Part shown: one piece after another, positions 50,639-59,957 of the stretch
How positions within the stretch are numbered: position 1 is the stretch's first letter
Layout: the number at the start of each line of letters is the position of its first letter
From: Planctomycetota bacterium
GTDB lineage: Bacteria; Planctomycetota; UBA1135; UBA2386
DNA: 64,000 nucleotides
Direction: 5' to 3'
NCBI GenBank assembly: GCA_020638735.1
Contig: JACKHZ010000013.1
Coordinates: 62,001 to 126,000, forward strand
Translations under genes and position numbers: made by a program
Notes under the pieces: model-generated
Database searches by the model: none
Seen by the model: the letters and a program-made list of their open reading frames with translations, nothing else
What the model was told of the DNA's origin: nothing

Positions 50639-52015
50639 ATGCTTCCTCCCCGCCCCGTGACGTTCGCGCTGCTCGCCGCGCTCCCCCTGCCCCGACTGGC
50701 CGCCCAGGTGCCGCCAGCGTGGAGCCAACCGACCGCGACCGCCGCCGGCACCAGTTCGCTGCACGGCATGGTCTTCGACAGCGGTCGCAACCGCGTCGTG
50801 ATGTTCGGCGGCTGGTCGATGCTCTACAACCCGGGCTTCCGCAACCAGACGTGGGAGTGGGACGGCAGCACCTGGACGCAGGTGGTCACAGCGTCGGCGC
50901 CATCGCCGCGATCGCACTGCATGCTCGCCTACGACAGCGCGCGCGGTCGCGTGGTGCTGTTCGGCGGCTACGACAGCGCCACGCTCGGCGAGACCTGGGA
51001 ATACGACGGCAGCGACTGGACGCTGCGCACGCCGGCGCATGCGCCGACCCCGCGCATCAGCGCCGGCCTCGCCTACGACCCGAGCCGCGGCGTCACGGTG
51101 TTGTTCGGCGGAGAGCTCGATCCCAGCGGCCAGGTGGTGACCGACGAGACCTGGGAATGGAACGGCAGCGACTGGACGCAGCGCACGCTGCCGCACACGC
51201 CGTCGGCGCGCTCCGACATGGGCATCTGCTACGACCCGTTGCACCAGCGGGTGATGATGCACTCGGGCTACGAAGGCCCGCTGAGCCTCGCGCGCGACCT
51301 GTGGTCGTACGACGGCGCCGACTGGACGCTGGTCAGCGAGGGCGAAGGGCCCCCTGCGACCTACAACGCCGGCCTCGTCTGGCACCCGGGCCGCCAGCGC
51401 CTGCTCACCTGCGTGCAGGAGGTGCCACACCTCGGCACCTGGAGCTGGGACGGCGCTTCGTGGCACCACGAATGCGGGGTCGCCGCGCCGACGACGCGGC
51501 GCGTGTTCCAGATGGCCTACGAACCGGCGAACGATCGCGTCGTCGTCTACGGCGGCGACATCGGCAGCGCCGCGACCTACTCCGAGACCTGGCTGCTCGG
51601 TGCCGGCGACCCGGCGCCGTATTCGCTGCAGACCGTCGGCACCAGCTGCAGCGTGCCGGGCACTTCGCCGCTGCTGCAGGCGACGACCCCACCGATGATC
51701 GGCACCAACTTCGAAGTGCAGCTCAGCGGCGGCACCTCCGGCCTCGCGGTGTTCGTCTACGGCTTCTCGCTGCTGCCGGCGCCGCAGCCGCTCGCGCCGC
51801 TCGGCTTCCCGTCCGGGTGCAGCCTCTACGTCAGCCCCGAGATCCTGCAGGTCCAGCTGCAGGCCGGGGTCGTGACGTCGATCGTCGCGCTGCCGTGTGA
51901 CCCGCTGCTCTACGGCGTCGAGCTCGACGTGCAGGGCGCGGTGTGGGACACGTCGCTGTCGCTGCCGCTGCCGTTCGTCACCAGCAATGGGCTGCAGGCG
52001 ACGATCGGCTCCTGA
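50639..52015 (+). CDS. Secreted Kelch-type beta-propeller protein with the shared C-terminal module
   Basis: 458 residues from the ATG at 50639, which starts a signal peptide (FALLAALPLPRLAAQ). At least six Kelch-like blades are visible, each with an MVFD/LAYD..R.RVVLFGG strand and an ETWEYDG.DW strand (MLAYDSARGRVVLFGGY, GLAYDPSRGVTVLFGG, MAYEPANDRVVVYGG). The C-terminal 110 residues hold the shared module: LGFPSGC, ALPCDPLLYGVELDVQ and the end TSNGLQATIG. It is followed after 72 bases by a vWA-protein gene on the same strand. A close relative is at 55579. Confidence 0.88.
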   Translation: MLPPRPVTFALLAALPLPRLAAQVPPAWSQPTATAAGTSSLHGMVFDSGRNRVVMFGGWSMLYNPGFRNQTWEWDGSTWTQVVTASAPSPRSHCMLAYDSARGRVVLFGGYDSATLGETWEYDGSDWTLRTPAHAPTPRISAGLAYDPSRGVTVLFGGELDPSGQVVTDETWEWNGSDWTQRTLPHTPSARSDMGICYDPLHQRVMMHSGYEGPLSLARDLWSYDGADWTLVSEGEGPPATYNAGLVWHPGRQRLLTCVQEVPHLGTWSWDGASWHHECGVAAPTTRRVFQMAYEPANDRVVVYGGDIGSAATYSETWLLGAGDPAPYSLQTVGTSCSVPGTSPLLQATTPPMIGTNFEVQLSGGTSGLAVFVYGFSLLPAPQPLAPLGFPSGCSLYVSPEILQVQLQAGVVTSIVALPCDPLLYGVELDVQGAVWDTSLSLPLPFVTSNGLQATIGS

Positions 52016-52087
52016 ACGGCGGACCTGACCTCAGGCCGATCCGAGCACACGTGCCAGGCCCGGCCGCGGCGCGCTATGGTAGGCCCG

Positions 52088-53752
52088 ATGGTCCGACCCC
52101 TCCTGCCGACGGCATTCGCGGTATCCGTGGCGCTCGCGCCCGCCGTGGCCCAGCGCACGATCACCTGGCCGCAGAAGACCTTCGAGGAGCAGCTCGCGCG
52201 CTACCAGGAGTGCATCAAGCGCAAGCCCTTCGTGCACCACTGGGAGGCGCGCGAGGTGCTCGGCCAGCACGGCGACGCGCGGGCGCTGCCGATCCTGATC
52301 GACGACTACGACAAGGTGAAGCCGAAGGACCACGCCGAGTACGTGCGCTACACGATCGCCGAGGTGTTCGGCCGCGAGTTCCAGGGCAAGGACGCGGTCG
52401 CGCCGCTGCGCGCGCTGCGCCACGACCACCGCGGCCCCGGCGACGTGTGGCTCTGGTACGAGACGCTGCGCACGCAGATCGACGCCGAGGGCGACGCCGA
52501 GGCGATCGAGGTCGCGACCACCGACAAGAGCGCGGCGATCCGCGCCGCGGCGATCCTGGCGCTCGGCCACGCGCGCAGCGGCAAGGTCGAGCTGGCGATC
52601 GTGCCCAACTGCGTCGAGTTCCCGAAGAAGGAGGGCGACCGCATGGTCCTGCTCGGGGCGATGACCGGCGCGCTGTTCGACACCCGGAAGCGCCTCAACG
52701 AGGAGGGCTACCGCTCGGCGCTGACGGCCTACATCGGCCTGCTCGACGACAAGCTCAAGCTGTCGCACACCGCCAAGGTGCAGATGGCGCGCCACCTGCA
52801 GATCATCCTCAAGGCGCCGGCGCCGTTCATGAACCCGGAGGCGTGGATCGAGATCCTGTCGCGCGGCGACATCAACCTCCCGAAGAACACCACCACCGCC
52901 GCGGTGCCGCGTTTCTTCGGCATCGAGACCGACGGCGACCGCCTGGTCTACGTCGTCGACATGTCCGACTCGATGCTGAAGAAGATCGAGGCGGAGAAGC
53001 CGAAGGGCCCGATCACCGGGCCGAAGAAGAAGCCGAAGAAGGGCGCGATCCTCGACGAGAGCGACATCCCGTGGCACCTGATCCAGACGCGCTGGGACCT
53101 CGCCCGCGAGAACCTGCGCATCTCGCTGTCGCGGCTGACGCCGGACAAGCAGTTCTGCGTGGTGTGGTTCGGCTCCGAGGCGGGCACGCTCGACGCCTGC
53201 AAGGGCATGGTCAAGGCGTCGCGCGGCAACATCGACAAGGTGATGGCCGAGCTCGACGAGGTCAAGCCGCGCATGTCGGCGAACAACCCCAACGAGGTCA
53301 TCCCGCCGGAGGGCAAGCTGCGCGGCGACACCAACCTGCACGGCGGCCTGCGCCTCGCCTACGCGCTGCAGCAGAAGGGCTTCGCCGAGGAGTTCGCCTA
53401 CGTCGACGCGGACGCGCTGAGCGAGGGCTGCGACACGATCCTGTTGCTATCCGACGGCGACCCGTCGGTCGACGACTTCCTGTTGATGGACACCAACTAC
53501 AACGAGGGCAAGACGATCCTCAGCTTCGAGCGCGGCGAGGCCGCGCCGTCGACGCCACAGGTCAACTACTCGGGCCCGTTCGTGTCCCAGGGCATCGCCG
53601 AGTGCCCGACGCTGATCGCCGACGTGCGCCGCATGAACGCGTTCCGCCGCGTGCGCCTGCACGCCGTCGGCTTCGGCGAGGCCAACATGCAGCTGCTGGG
53701 CCTGCTGGCAGAGATCGGCCAAGGTGAGTCGTTCGCGGTCGGCAGCCGGTGA
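52088..53752 (+). CDS. Secreted protein with HEAT-like helices and a von Willebrand A domain
   Basis: 554 residues from the Met at 52088 (52076 is an alternative), with a signal peptide ending in APAVAQ. The first 230 residues are HEAT-type helices (VLGQHGDARALPILIDDYDKV). The vWA domain starts near residue 285. It has an intact MIDAS: DMSDSM (DxSxS), the Thr in GDTNLHGGL and the Asp in LLSDGDPS; a long charged loop (Lys/Pro/Glu-rich) is inserted after the first motif. It binds a divalent metal and probably a protein ligand. The last 30 codons, RVRLHAVGFGEANMQLLGLLAEIG, are matched by the chimeric relic at 55145. The neighbours are the Kelch gene upstream and the MgtC-type gene downstream. 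Confidence 0.88.
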   Translation: MVRPLLPTAFAVSVALAPAVAQRTITWPQKTFEEQLARYQECIKRKPFVHHWEAREVLGQHGDARALPILIDDYDKVKPKDHAEYVRYTIAEVFGREFQGKDAVAPLRALRHDHRGPGDVWLWYETLRTQIDAEGDAEAIEVATTDKSAAIRAAAILALGHARSGKVELAIVPNCVEFPKKEGDRMVLLGAMTGALFDTRKRLNEEGYRSALTAYIGLLDDKLKLSHTAKVQMARHLQIILKAPAPFMNPEAWIEILSRGDINLPKNTTTAAVPRFFGIETDGDRLVYVVDMSDSMLKKIEAEKPKGPITGPKKKPKKGAILDESDIPWHLIQTRWDLARENLRISLSRLTPDKQFCVVWFGSEAGTLDACKGMVKASRGNIDKVMAELDEVKPRMSANNPNEVIPPEGKLRGDTNLHGGLRLAYALQQKGFAEEFAYVDADALSEGCDTILLLSDGDPSVDDFLLMDTNYNEGKTILSFERGEAAPSTPQVNYSGPFVSQGIAECPTLIADVRRMNAFRRVRLHAVGFGEANMQLLGLLAEIGQGESFAVGSR

Positions 53753-53791
53753 GCGGGTAGCCGCGCGACGCGGCCCCCACGGAGCGGCGAA

Positions 53792-55048
53792 GTGGTGAAC
53801 GACCTCGACCTCGGCCTCGCCCGCGACTTCGGCACGGCGCTGCTGATCGGCGTGCTGATCGGCATCGACCGCGAGCAGCAGAAGGGCGCGCGGGGCATCG
53901 GCCTGCGCAGCTTCGCCTTGCTGGCCCTGCTCGGCGCCGGCGCCGGCTTCCTCGATGCCTCGTCGGGCTCCAGCTGGCTGCTGCCGACGGTGCTGCTCGG
54001 CGTGGTCGCGATCGTCGCCACCGCCTACGTCGCCGACGCGCGCCGCGCGACGAAGCGCGTCGGCATCACGACCGAGCTCGCGGCGATCGCGACGTGCGTC
54101 TTGGGCGCGCTCGTGACGACCGGACACGTCGAACTCGGCGTCGGACTCGGCGTCACGACCGCCGCGTTGCTCGCCTACAAGGAGCCGATGCACGCGCTCG
54201 CCGGCAAGCTCGGACGCGCCGAAGTGCTCGCCGGGCTGCGCTTCCTGCTGGCGACCTTCATCGTGCTGCCCCTGCTGCCCGACCGCGCGATCGATCCGTG
54301 GGACGCCGTCAATCCCCATCGGCTGTGGCTGCTCGTGCTGCTGATCTCGGGGCTCTCGCTGATCGGCTACGTCGCCGGTCGATGGCTCGGGCCGCGACGC
54401 GGCATCCTGCTGACCGCTGTCACCGGCGGCCTCGTCAGTTCGACGGCGGTGACGCTGGCGCTGGCGCGGCAGAGCCGTGACCGCGGCGCGCCGACGCGCC
54501 ACCTCGCCGCCGGTGCACTGCTCGCGTGGGCCGTGATGTGGTTGCGCGTCGTCGTGCTCACGGCGATCGTCGGCGCCGTCGTCACGCCGCGCGTCTGGCT
54601 GCCGTGCGCCGCGATGGCGGCCGCCTGCGCGATCGTCGCCGCGGTCTACCTCCGCCTCGGACCCCACGACGACGCGGAGGCATCCGAGGTGCCGTTGAAG
54701 AACCCGTTCTCGCTGTGGGCGGCGACCCAGGTGGGCCTGCTGTTCGCCGTCGTGCAGTTGCTGATGGCGCTGGCGCAGGACTACATGCCTACCGCCGGCT
54801 CGTACACGGTCGCGGTGCTCGCCGGCACGACCGACGTCGACGCGGTGGCGCTGTCGATGGCCGGACGGGCCCGGGAGGAACTGGCCGAGCCGCACGTCGC
54901 CGCCGTCGCGACCATGCTCGCCGGGTTCAGCAACACGCTGGCCAAGGCCATTGTCGCCAGCGTGGTCGGCCGCGGCCTGACGCGCTGGGTGCTCGTTCCC
55001 GGCATCGCGTCGATCGCTGTGGGCGCGCTGCTGCTGTGGACGACCTGA
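53792..55048 (+). CDS. MgtC/SapB-DUF4010 family membrane protein
   Basis: 418 residues; start GTG at 53792 with GGAG eight bases upstream. The N-terminal half is MgtC/SapB-like: DFGTALLIGVLIGIDREQQ, GIGLRSFALLALLGA and GITTELAAIATCVLGAL. The C-terminal half is the DUF4010 part, with LLTAVTGGLVSSTAVTLALA and GSYTVAVLAGTTDVDAVALSMA. About 12 transmembrane helices. MgtC-type proteins affect magnesium or ATP homeostasis; this long form is uncharacterised. It sits between two Kelch/vWA loci and has no obvious tie to them. Confidence 0.9.
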   Translation: MVNDLDLGLARDFGTALLIGVLIGIDREQQKGARGIGLRSFALLALLGAGAGFLDASSGSSWLLPTVLLGVVAIVATAYVADARRATKRVGITTELAAIATCVLGALVTTGHVELGVGLGVTTAALLAYKEPMHALAGKLGRAEVLAGLRFLLATFIVLPLLPDRAIDPWDAVNPHRLWLLVLLISGLSLIGYVAGRWLGPRRGILLTAVTGGLVSSTAVTLALARQSRDRGAPTRHLAAGALLAWAVMWLRVVVLTAIVGAVVTPRVWLPCAAMAAACAIVAAVYLRLGPHDDAEASEVPLKNPFSLWAATQVGLLFAVVQLLMALAQDYMPTAGSYTVAVLAGTTDVDAVALSMAGRAREELAEPHVAAVATMLAGFSNTLAKAIVASVVGRGLTRWVLVPGIASIAVGALLLWTT

Positions 55049-55144
55049 CCACGGCGCGCCCTGCGGCAGCGAAGCACGCGGCCGCGAAAGCCGGCTACTC
55101 TCCGAGTCGGTGGCAATACTCGCCCCGACGCGGAGACGAGATCC

Positions 55145-55540
55145 ATGAACCTGACGCGAGTCCTGTGTGCCGCAGCGGCGCTGTCGACCGTGTCCCCATC
55201 GCAGTGGGTGCAGGTCCCCGCCTACGGGCCGGGCAGCCGCGACGACGCCATGCTCGCGCCGATGCCGGCGCTCAACGGCGTGGTCCTGTTCGGCGGCATG
55301 ACCGCGGCCTTCACCCAGGGCGACCAGACCTGGCTGTTCGACGGGCGCGTTCGACTGCACGCCGTCGGCTTCGACGAGGCCAGCATGGAGCCGCTGGGCC
55401 TGCGCGTCGAGATCGGTCATGGAGAGTCGGCGTTTCTGATCCAGCTGCACCGGCACCCGCGTTACCTCAGGTCCGAGCTGACGAATTCTGCAGCCGGCCC
55501 TGAAAAATGGCACGGAGTCAGGATGATGGGGACAAGCTGA
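55145..55540 (+). pseudogene. Chimeric relic: N-terminus of a Kelch gene joined to C-terminus of a vWA gene
   Basis: 131 codons. The first 70 (signal peptide, then SQWVQVPAYGPGSRDDAMLAP, VVLFGGMTAAFTQG and TWLFDG) resemble the start of the Kelch protein at 55579 (AQWVRVPVVGSPGYRADAMLAP, LVLFGG, TWLFDG). Immediately after FDG the sequence switches to RVRLHAVGFDEASMEPLGL, which resembles the last part of the vWA protein ending at 53752. The tail (about 34 codons) matches neither. This is what a deletion inside a Kelch-vWA gene pair would leave, and the order of the two parts is that of the intact pair at 50639-53752. A signal peptide and a Shine-Dalgarno-like GGAGACGAG remain, so a small protein could still be made. 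Confidence 0.8.
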
Positions 55541-55578
55541 GCGCTCTGCGCCACCTTGACCGGCGCAAGGGAACAGTC

Positions 55579-56940
55579 ATGCACACCAGCCGAGCCCTGA
55601 TTGTGATGGCCTTGCTGCCGGCAATGGCCCCAGCCCAGTGGGTCCGTGTCCCCGTCGTCGGCAGCCCCGGCTATCGAGCCGATGCCATGCTCGCGCCGCT
55701 GCCGTCGCTCAACTGTCTGGTCCTGTTCGGCGGCCGGGCAGCTGTCGCTGCGCAGAGCACCCAGACCTGGCTGTTCGACGGCCATACCTGGACCCAACAC
55801 GTCTCGCCCGTCACACCGTTCGCGCGACTCGAGAGCGGCCTCGTCACCGACCTGATCCGCAACCGACTGGTCATGTTCGGCGGATCGACTGCCGCCTTTT
55901 CGCCCCTGCCGCTCAGCGACACCTGGGAGTTCGACGGCAGCGTGTGGACGCGGCAGTTCCCCAATACCAGCCCGGGCGCCACACTGCGCCACGCCATGGC
56001 GTTCGACCTGACCCGCGGCGTCACCGTGTTGTTCGGCGGCAACAAGGGGTTCCTCACCTGGTCCAACGAGACCTGGGAGTACGACGGCGTCGATTGGACC
56101 CGCGCCCTGCCGCCCAACAACCCGGGCGCGCTCGAAGGCGCTGGCATGTGCTACGACCTGGCGCAGCAACGTACGGTGCTGTTCGGCGGTCTCGGGGTAT
56201 TGCCCAGCTTCGTCTTCACCGACACTACTTGGACCTACGACGGGTCGGACTGGGCGCCGTTGCCGGTCACCGGCCCCCGCCCACCGGCGCGACAGAACGC
56301 ACGGCTGGTCTACGACAGCGCGCGAGCTAGGTGCGTGCTGATCGGGGGAACGGACGCGGCCGGCAACGGCCTCGACGATACGTGGACACTCGACCTCGCC
56401 ACCGCCAACTGGAGCCAGCTGACCAACAACACCACGCCTGCGACGATCAAGCCCGCCGTCGCCTACGATCCTGCCCGCGCCAAGATCGTGCACTTCGGCG
56501 GCGAGTTGCCATCGATCCTCTATTCGGGCACGACCACCGAGTTCGGCGCGGCGGCGTTCGCGGTCGGAAACGGCTGCCCCGGGACAGCCGGCGTACCATC
56601 GCACACGGCGACCACCACACCACGCCTTGGCATGCAGTACGACCTGCTGACGAGCAGCCTCGCCGCGCCGTCGGTCGCCTTCTTGATGTTCGACGGCATG
56701 CAGATGGGCGCTATCGATCTTTCATCACTTGGCATGCCCGGCTGCTTCGCAATGGTCGCGCCGACCGTGATCGTGTCCACCGCGGGCGCAGCCGGTAGCG
56801 CCTCCAGCACGCTCGCCATACCCGGCGCCCAGTCCCTGGTAGGCGCCCAGATCTGGAGCCAGGCGCTCTGTCTCGACCCCGGTCTCAACGCCATGTGGCT
56901 GAGCGTGTCAAACGCCTGCCTGGGCACAATCGGGTTCTAG
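55579..56940 (+). CDS. Secreted Kelch-type beta-propeller protein with the shared C-terminal module
   Basis: 453 residues from the ATG at 55579, preceded by AAGGGAA. Signal peptide: ALIVMALLPAMAPAQ. The propeller blades have the same pattern as in the 50639 protein (LVLFGGRAAVAAQ, MAFDLTRGVTVLFGG, MCYDLAQQRTVLFGG, LVYDSARARCVLIGG). The C-terminal module is present as LGMPGC, LAIPGAQSLVGAQIWSQ and the end SNACLGTIGF, the most divergent version in the window. It follows the chimeric relic by 38 bases. A role in the cell envelope is likely; no ligand is known. Confidence 0.85.
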   Translation: MHTSRALIVMALLPAMAPAQWVRVPVVGSPGYRADAMLAPLPSLNCLVLFGGRAAVAAQSTQTWLFDGHTWTQHVSPVTPFARLESGLVTDLIRNRLVMFGGSTAAFSPLPLSDTWEFDGSVWTRQFPNTSPGATLRHAMAFDLTRGVTVLFGGNKGFLTWSNETWEYDGVDWTRALPPNNPGALEGAGMCYDLAQQRTVLFGGLGVLPSFVFTDTTWTYDGSDWAPLPVTGPRPPARQNARLVYDSARARCVLIGGTDAAGNGLDDTWTLDLATANWSQLTNNTTPATIKPAVAYDPARAKIVHFGGELPSILYSGTTTEFGAAAFAVGNGCPGTAGVPSHTATTTPRLGMQYDLLTSSLAAPSVAFLMFDGMQMGAIDLSSLGMPGCFAMVAPTVIVSTAGAAGSASSTLAIPGAQSLVGAQIWSQALCLDPGLNAMWLSVSNACLGTIGF

Positions 56941-57023
56941 GAGCCTGTTCACGCGGTAGGCGGGCGAAGAACACCGCGACCACCGGCCCGACCTGCGAAC
57001 GCCGAAACCACAAACGCCACCGA

Positions 57024-58202
57024 CTACGAACGGTAGTCGGCGTTGATCTGCACGTAGTCCTTCGTCAGGTCGCACGTCCACACCTCAGCCTCGGCGTTGC
57101 CGGCGGCGAGGTCGACGCCGATCTCGATGTCGCGTTCGTCGAGCAGGTGTCGGTGCGCGACGTCCTCGCGCTCGGGGTGCGGCACACCCTCGGTGTAGAC
57201 CTCGGCGGTGCCGACCCAGACCCGCGCGGCCTGCGCCGGGAACGGAACGCCGGCGCGACCCGCCGCCGACAGGATGCGGCCCCAGTTGGGGTCGCGACCG
57301 GCGATCGCGGTCTTGACCAGCGGGCTGGTGGCGATGACGCGGCCGACGTGCGCCGCCTCCTGTTCGGACGGCGCGCCGCGCACGACGACGGTGATCAGGC
57401 GCGTCGCGCCCTCGCCGTCGGCGGCGATGTGGCGGGCGAGTTCGCGCGCGGTGGCGGTCAGCACGGTCGCCGGCGCATCGCTCTGCGCGCGACCGCTTGC
57501 GAGCAGCAGCAGCGTGTCGTTGGGCGAGGTGTCGCCGTCGACGGTGACGCGGTGGAAGCTGCGGTCGGCGACCGCGCGCAGCACGCCGCCGGACGACGCG
57601 CCGTCGACGGTGGCGTCGGTCAGCAGGAAGCCGAGCATCGTCGCCATGTCGGGATGGATCATGCCCGAGCCCTTGGCGAACCCGGTGACCTGCACGCCGT
57701 ACTCGGCGTGGTGCACCGCCTTCGGGTAGGTGTCGGTGGTCATGATCGCGCGGGCGAAGTCCATGCCGCCGTCGTCGTCGACGCGGCCGAGCAGCGCGTC
57801 GAGGTGCGACGTGATCTTCTCCGTCGGCAGCGGCGCGCCGATCGGCCCGGTGCTCAGCATCAGCACCTGTTCGACCGGACAGCCGATGCGCTTCGCCAGC
57901 TCGTCGCAGCAGTGCCGCGCGTCGGCGATGCCCTTCTCGCCGGTCGCGCAGTTGGCGTTGCGGGCGTTGACCAGCACCGCGCGCACCAGCCCGCCGCTCC
58001 TCAGCAGGTGGTCGCGACAGACGTGCACGTGCGCGCCGACCAGGCGGTTCTGCGTGTAGATCGCGGCCGCGGTGACCGGCTCGTCGGCCAGGATCAGCGC
58101 CAGGTCGGGGCGCCCCTGCGACTTGAGCCCGCAGTGCAGGCCGGTGGCGCGGAAGCCGGCCGGCAGCGGCACGTGCTCGGGGATCGTGGACAGCGCGGTC
58201 AC
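57024..58202 (-). CDS. argJ: Glutamate N-acetyltransferase / ornithine acetyltransferase
   Basis: 392 residues from GTG at 58202, which overlaps the TGA of the GNAT gene as GTGA. ArgJ transfers the acetyl group from N-acetylornithine to glutamate and so recycles acetyl groups in arginine synthesis; some members also use acetyl-CoA. The autocleavage site is in GFAKGSGMIHPDMATMLGF, where Thr188 becomes the N-terminal nucleophile of the beta subunit. Also present are STGPIG, GRDPNWGRI and a C-terminal DLTKDYVQINADYRS typical of the family. Last gene of the arginine operon. Confidence 0.97.
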   Translation of the reverse strand: MTALSTIPEHVPLPAGFRATGLHCGLKSQGRPDLALILADEPVTAAAIYTQNRLVGAHVHVCRDHLLRSGGLVRAVLVNARNANCATGEKGIADARHCCDELAKRIGCPVEQVLMLSTGPIGAPLPTEKITSHLDALLGRVDDDGGMDFARAIMTTDTYPKAVHHAEYGVQVTGFAKGSGMIHPDMATMLGFLLTDATVDGASSGGVLRAVADRSFHRVTVDGDTSPNDTLLLLASGRAQSDAPATVLTATARELARHIAADGEGATRLITVVVRGAPSEQEAAHVGRVIATSPLVKTAIAGRDPNWGRILSAAGRAGVPFPAQAARVWVGTAEVYTEGVPHPEREDVAHRHLLDERDIEIGVDLAAGNAEAEVWTCDLTKDYVQINADYRS

Positions 58203-58783
58203 GACTTGCCTCGCTTCGACGGCTTCGGCGTCGGCACCGGACCGGCGAACGTCGGCGTGCGCTGCGGCAGCGGAATCGCGCGCTGCGGCTTGCCGAACAC
58301 CTTCACCGACGAAGCCTTGGGGTCGAGCACGCGCGTCATCGCGATCTCGTCGCACGCCATGAACTTGGGGCAGTGCATGCAGTCGTTGAAGACCTTGTGC
58401 GGAAGGTCCTCGTGCTGACAGACGTCGAAGCCGACCTTCTGGAAGAAGCCCGGCACGTAGGTGAACGCGAACAGCCGCGGGATGCCGAGGCGTTGCGCGT
58501 CGACGATCAGCGCGTCGACCAGCGCGCGGCCGACGCCGCTCTTCTGCTGCGACGGGTGCACCGCGAGCGAACGGATCTCGGCGATGTCGGACCAGATCAC
58601 CGCCAGCGCGCCGACGCCGACGAGGGCGCCGTCGACGGTGGCGATCTGGAAGTCGCGGATGTTCTCGATCACCGACGCCGGCGAGCGCGGCAGCATGACC
58701 TGCTGCAGCGCCAGCTCGTTGACCAGCGTCATGATCGGCTTCGCATCGGCGATGATCGCCGGACGCACGACGACCTCAACCAT
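58199..58783 (-). CDS. GNAT N-acetyltransferase, probable short ArgA-type acetylglutamate synthase
   Basis: 194 residues. GNAT fold with EIRSLAVHPSQQKSGVGRALVDALI; the acetyl-CoA loop is QQKSGVG. Then RLFAFTYVPGFFQKVGFDVC and a region with CMHCPKF. Short GNAT proteins of this length act as stand-alone acetylglutamate synthases in some bacteria. Placement between argD and argJ, with eight-base and four-base overlaps, supports that role: it would supply the first acetylglutamate, while ArgJ recycles it. The C-terminal 40 residues are Pro/Lys-rich and probably flexible. Confidence 0.85.
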   Translation of the reverse strand: MVEVVVRPAIIADAKPIMTLVNELALQQVMLPRSPASVIENIRDFQIATVDGALVGVGALAVIWSDIAEIRSLAVHPSQQKSGVGRALVDALIVDAQRLGIPRLFAFTYVPGFFQKVGFDVCQHEDLPHKVFNDCMHCPKFMACDEIAMTRVLDPKASSVKVFGKPQRAIPLPQRTPTFAGPVPTPKPSKRGKS

Positions 58784-59957
58784 TGGCGGCGACCTCCTGC
58801 GGGAAGCGCGCCAACACGCCGGCCAGGCACTCGAGGCCCTGCTCGATCTGCGGCGCGGTGAGCACGAACGGCGGCACGATGCGCAGCACGTCGCCGGCGG
58901 TGCAGTTGACGATCAGGCCTTCCTGGTAGAGCGCCTTCTGCACCTCCTGCGCCGAATGGTGCAGGCGCAGACCGAGCATCAGGCCGCGTCCGCGCACTTC
59001 GCGAACGATCGGGAAGCGCTCGGCGAGCGCTTCGAGACCGCGACGCAGCTGGTCGCCGCGCGCGGTCACCTGCTCGAGCAGCCCGTCGTCGAGCACGTCG
59101 AGGAACACCATCGCCGCGCGGCAGACCAGCGGCCCGCCGGCGAAGGTCGAGCCGTGCTCGCCCTTCTGGAAGGTGTCGGCGAGCGCCGCGCTGGCCATGC
59201 ACACGCCCATCGGCAGACCGGCCGCGATCGGCTTGGCCAGCGTGACGACGTCCGGCGTCACGCCGGCGTGCTGCGCGGCGAGGAAGCGCCCGGTGCGGCC
59301 GCAGCCGCTCTGGATCTCGTCGTGCACGAGGATCGTGCCGGTCTCCGTGCACAGCTCGCGCGCCGCGCGCAGGAACTCCGGCGACAGCTCGCGGATTCCG
59401 CCTTCGCCCTGGATCGGCTCGAGCACCAGCGCCGCCGGCTTCGCCGCGAGCGCCTTGGTCAACGCGGCGGTGTCCTCGGGCGCGACCCACGTCGTCTGCT
59501 GCAGCGGCTGGAACGGCGCGCGGTACTTCTCCCCCCACGTCAGCGACAACGCGCCCATCGAGCGGCCGTGGAAACCGCCCTCGAGCGCGACGAACGACGT
59601 GCGTTCGGGCGTGCCCCGCACGTGCATCGCCTTGCGGGCCAGCTTGAGCGCGCACTCCATCGCCTCGGTGCCCGAGTTGGTGAAGAACGCCGCCGCCATG
59701 CCGGTGTGCGCGCACAGCCGCGTCGCGACCTGCTCGGTGTACGGGTGGCGGAAGAGGTTGCTCAGGTGCACGACCTTGCCGACCTGATCGCGCAGCGCGA
59801 CGGTCAGCGCGGGATGCGCGTGACCGAGCGCGCTGACGGCGATGCCCGCCAGCCAGTCGAGGAACTGCTTGCCGTCGCGATCGACCAGCACCGCGCCGCG
59901 GCCGTCGACGAACACCTCGTCGGCGCGCGCGTAGGTCTTCATCATGCCCTCATCCAT
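58776..59957 (-). CDS. argD: Acetylornithine aminotransferase
   Basis: 393 residues from the Met at 59957, overlapping the end of argB by eight bases; a Met four codons later is an alternative. PLP-dependent class III aminotransferase: NSGTEAMECALKLARK, FHGRSMGAL, EPIQGEGGI, VHDEIQSGCGRTG and the PLP lysine in TLAKPIAAGLPMG. In arginine synthesis it converts N-acetylglutamate semialdehyde to acetylornithine. Fourth step of the pathway; it also tends to accept succinyl-diaminopimelate in lysine synthesis, which cannot be judged here. Confidence 0.97.
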   Translation of the reverse strand: MDEGMMKTYARADEVFVDGRGAVLVDRDGKQFLDWLAGIAVSALGHAHPALTVALRDQVGKVVHLSNLFRHPYTEQVATRLCAHTGMAAAFFTNSGTEAMECALKLARKAMHVRGTPERTSFVALEGGFHGRSMGALSLTWGEKYRAPFQPLQQTTWVAPEDTAALTKALAAKPAALVLEPIQGEGGIRELSPEFLRAARELCTETGTILVHDEIQSGCGRTGRFLAAQHAGVTPDVVTLAKPIAAGLPMGVCMASAALADTFQKGEHGSTFAGGPLVCRAAMVFLDVLDDGLLEQVTARGDQLRRGLEALAERFPIVREVRGRGLMLGLRLHHSAQEVQKALYQEGLIVNCTAGDVLRIVPPFVLTAPQIEQGLECLAGVLARFPQEVAANG

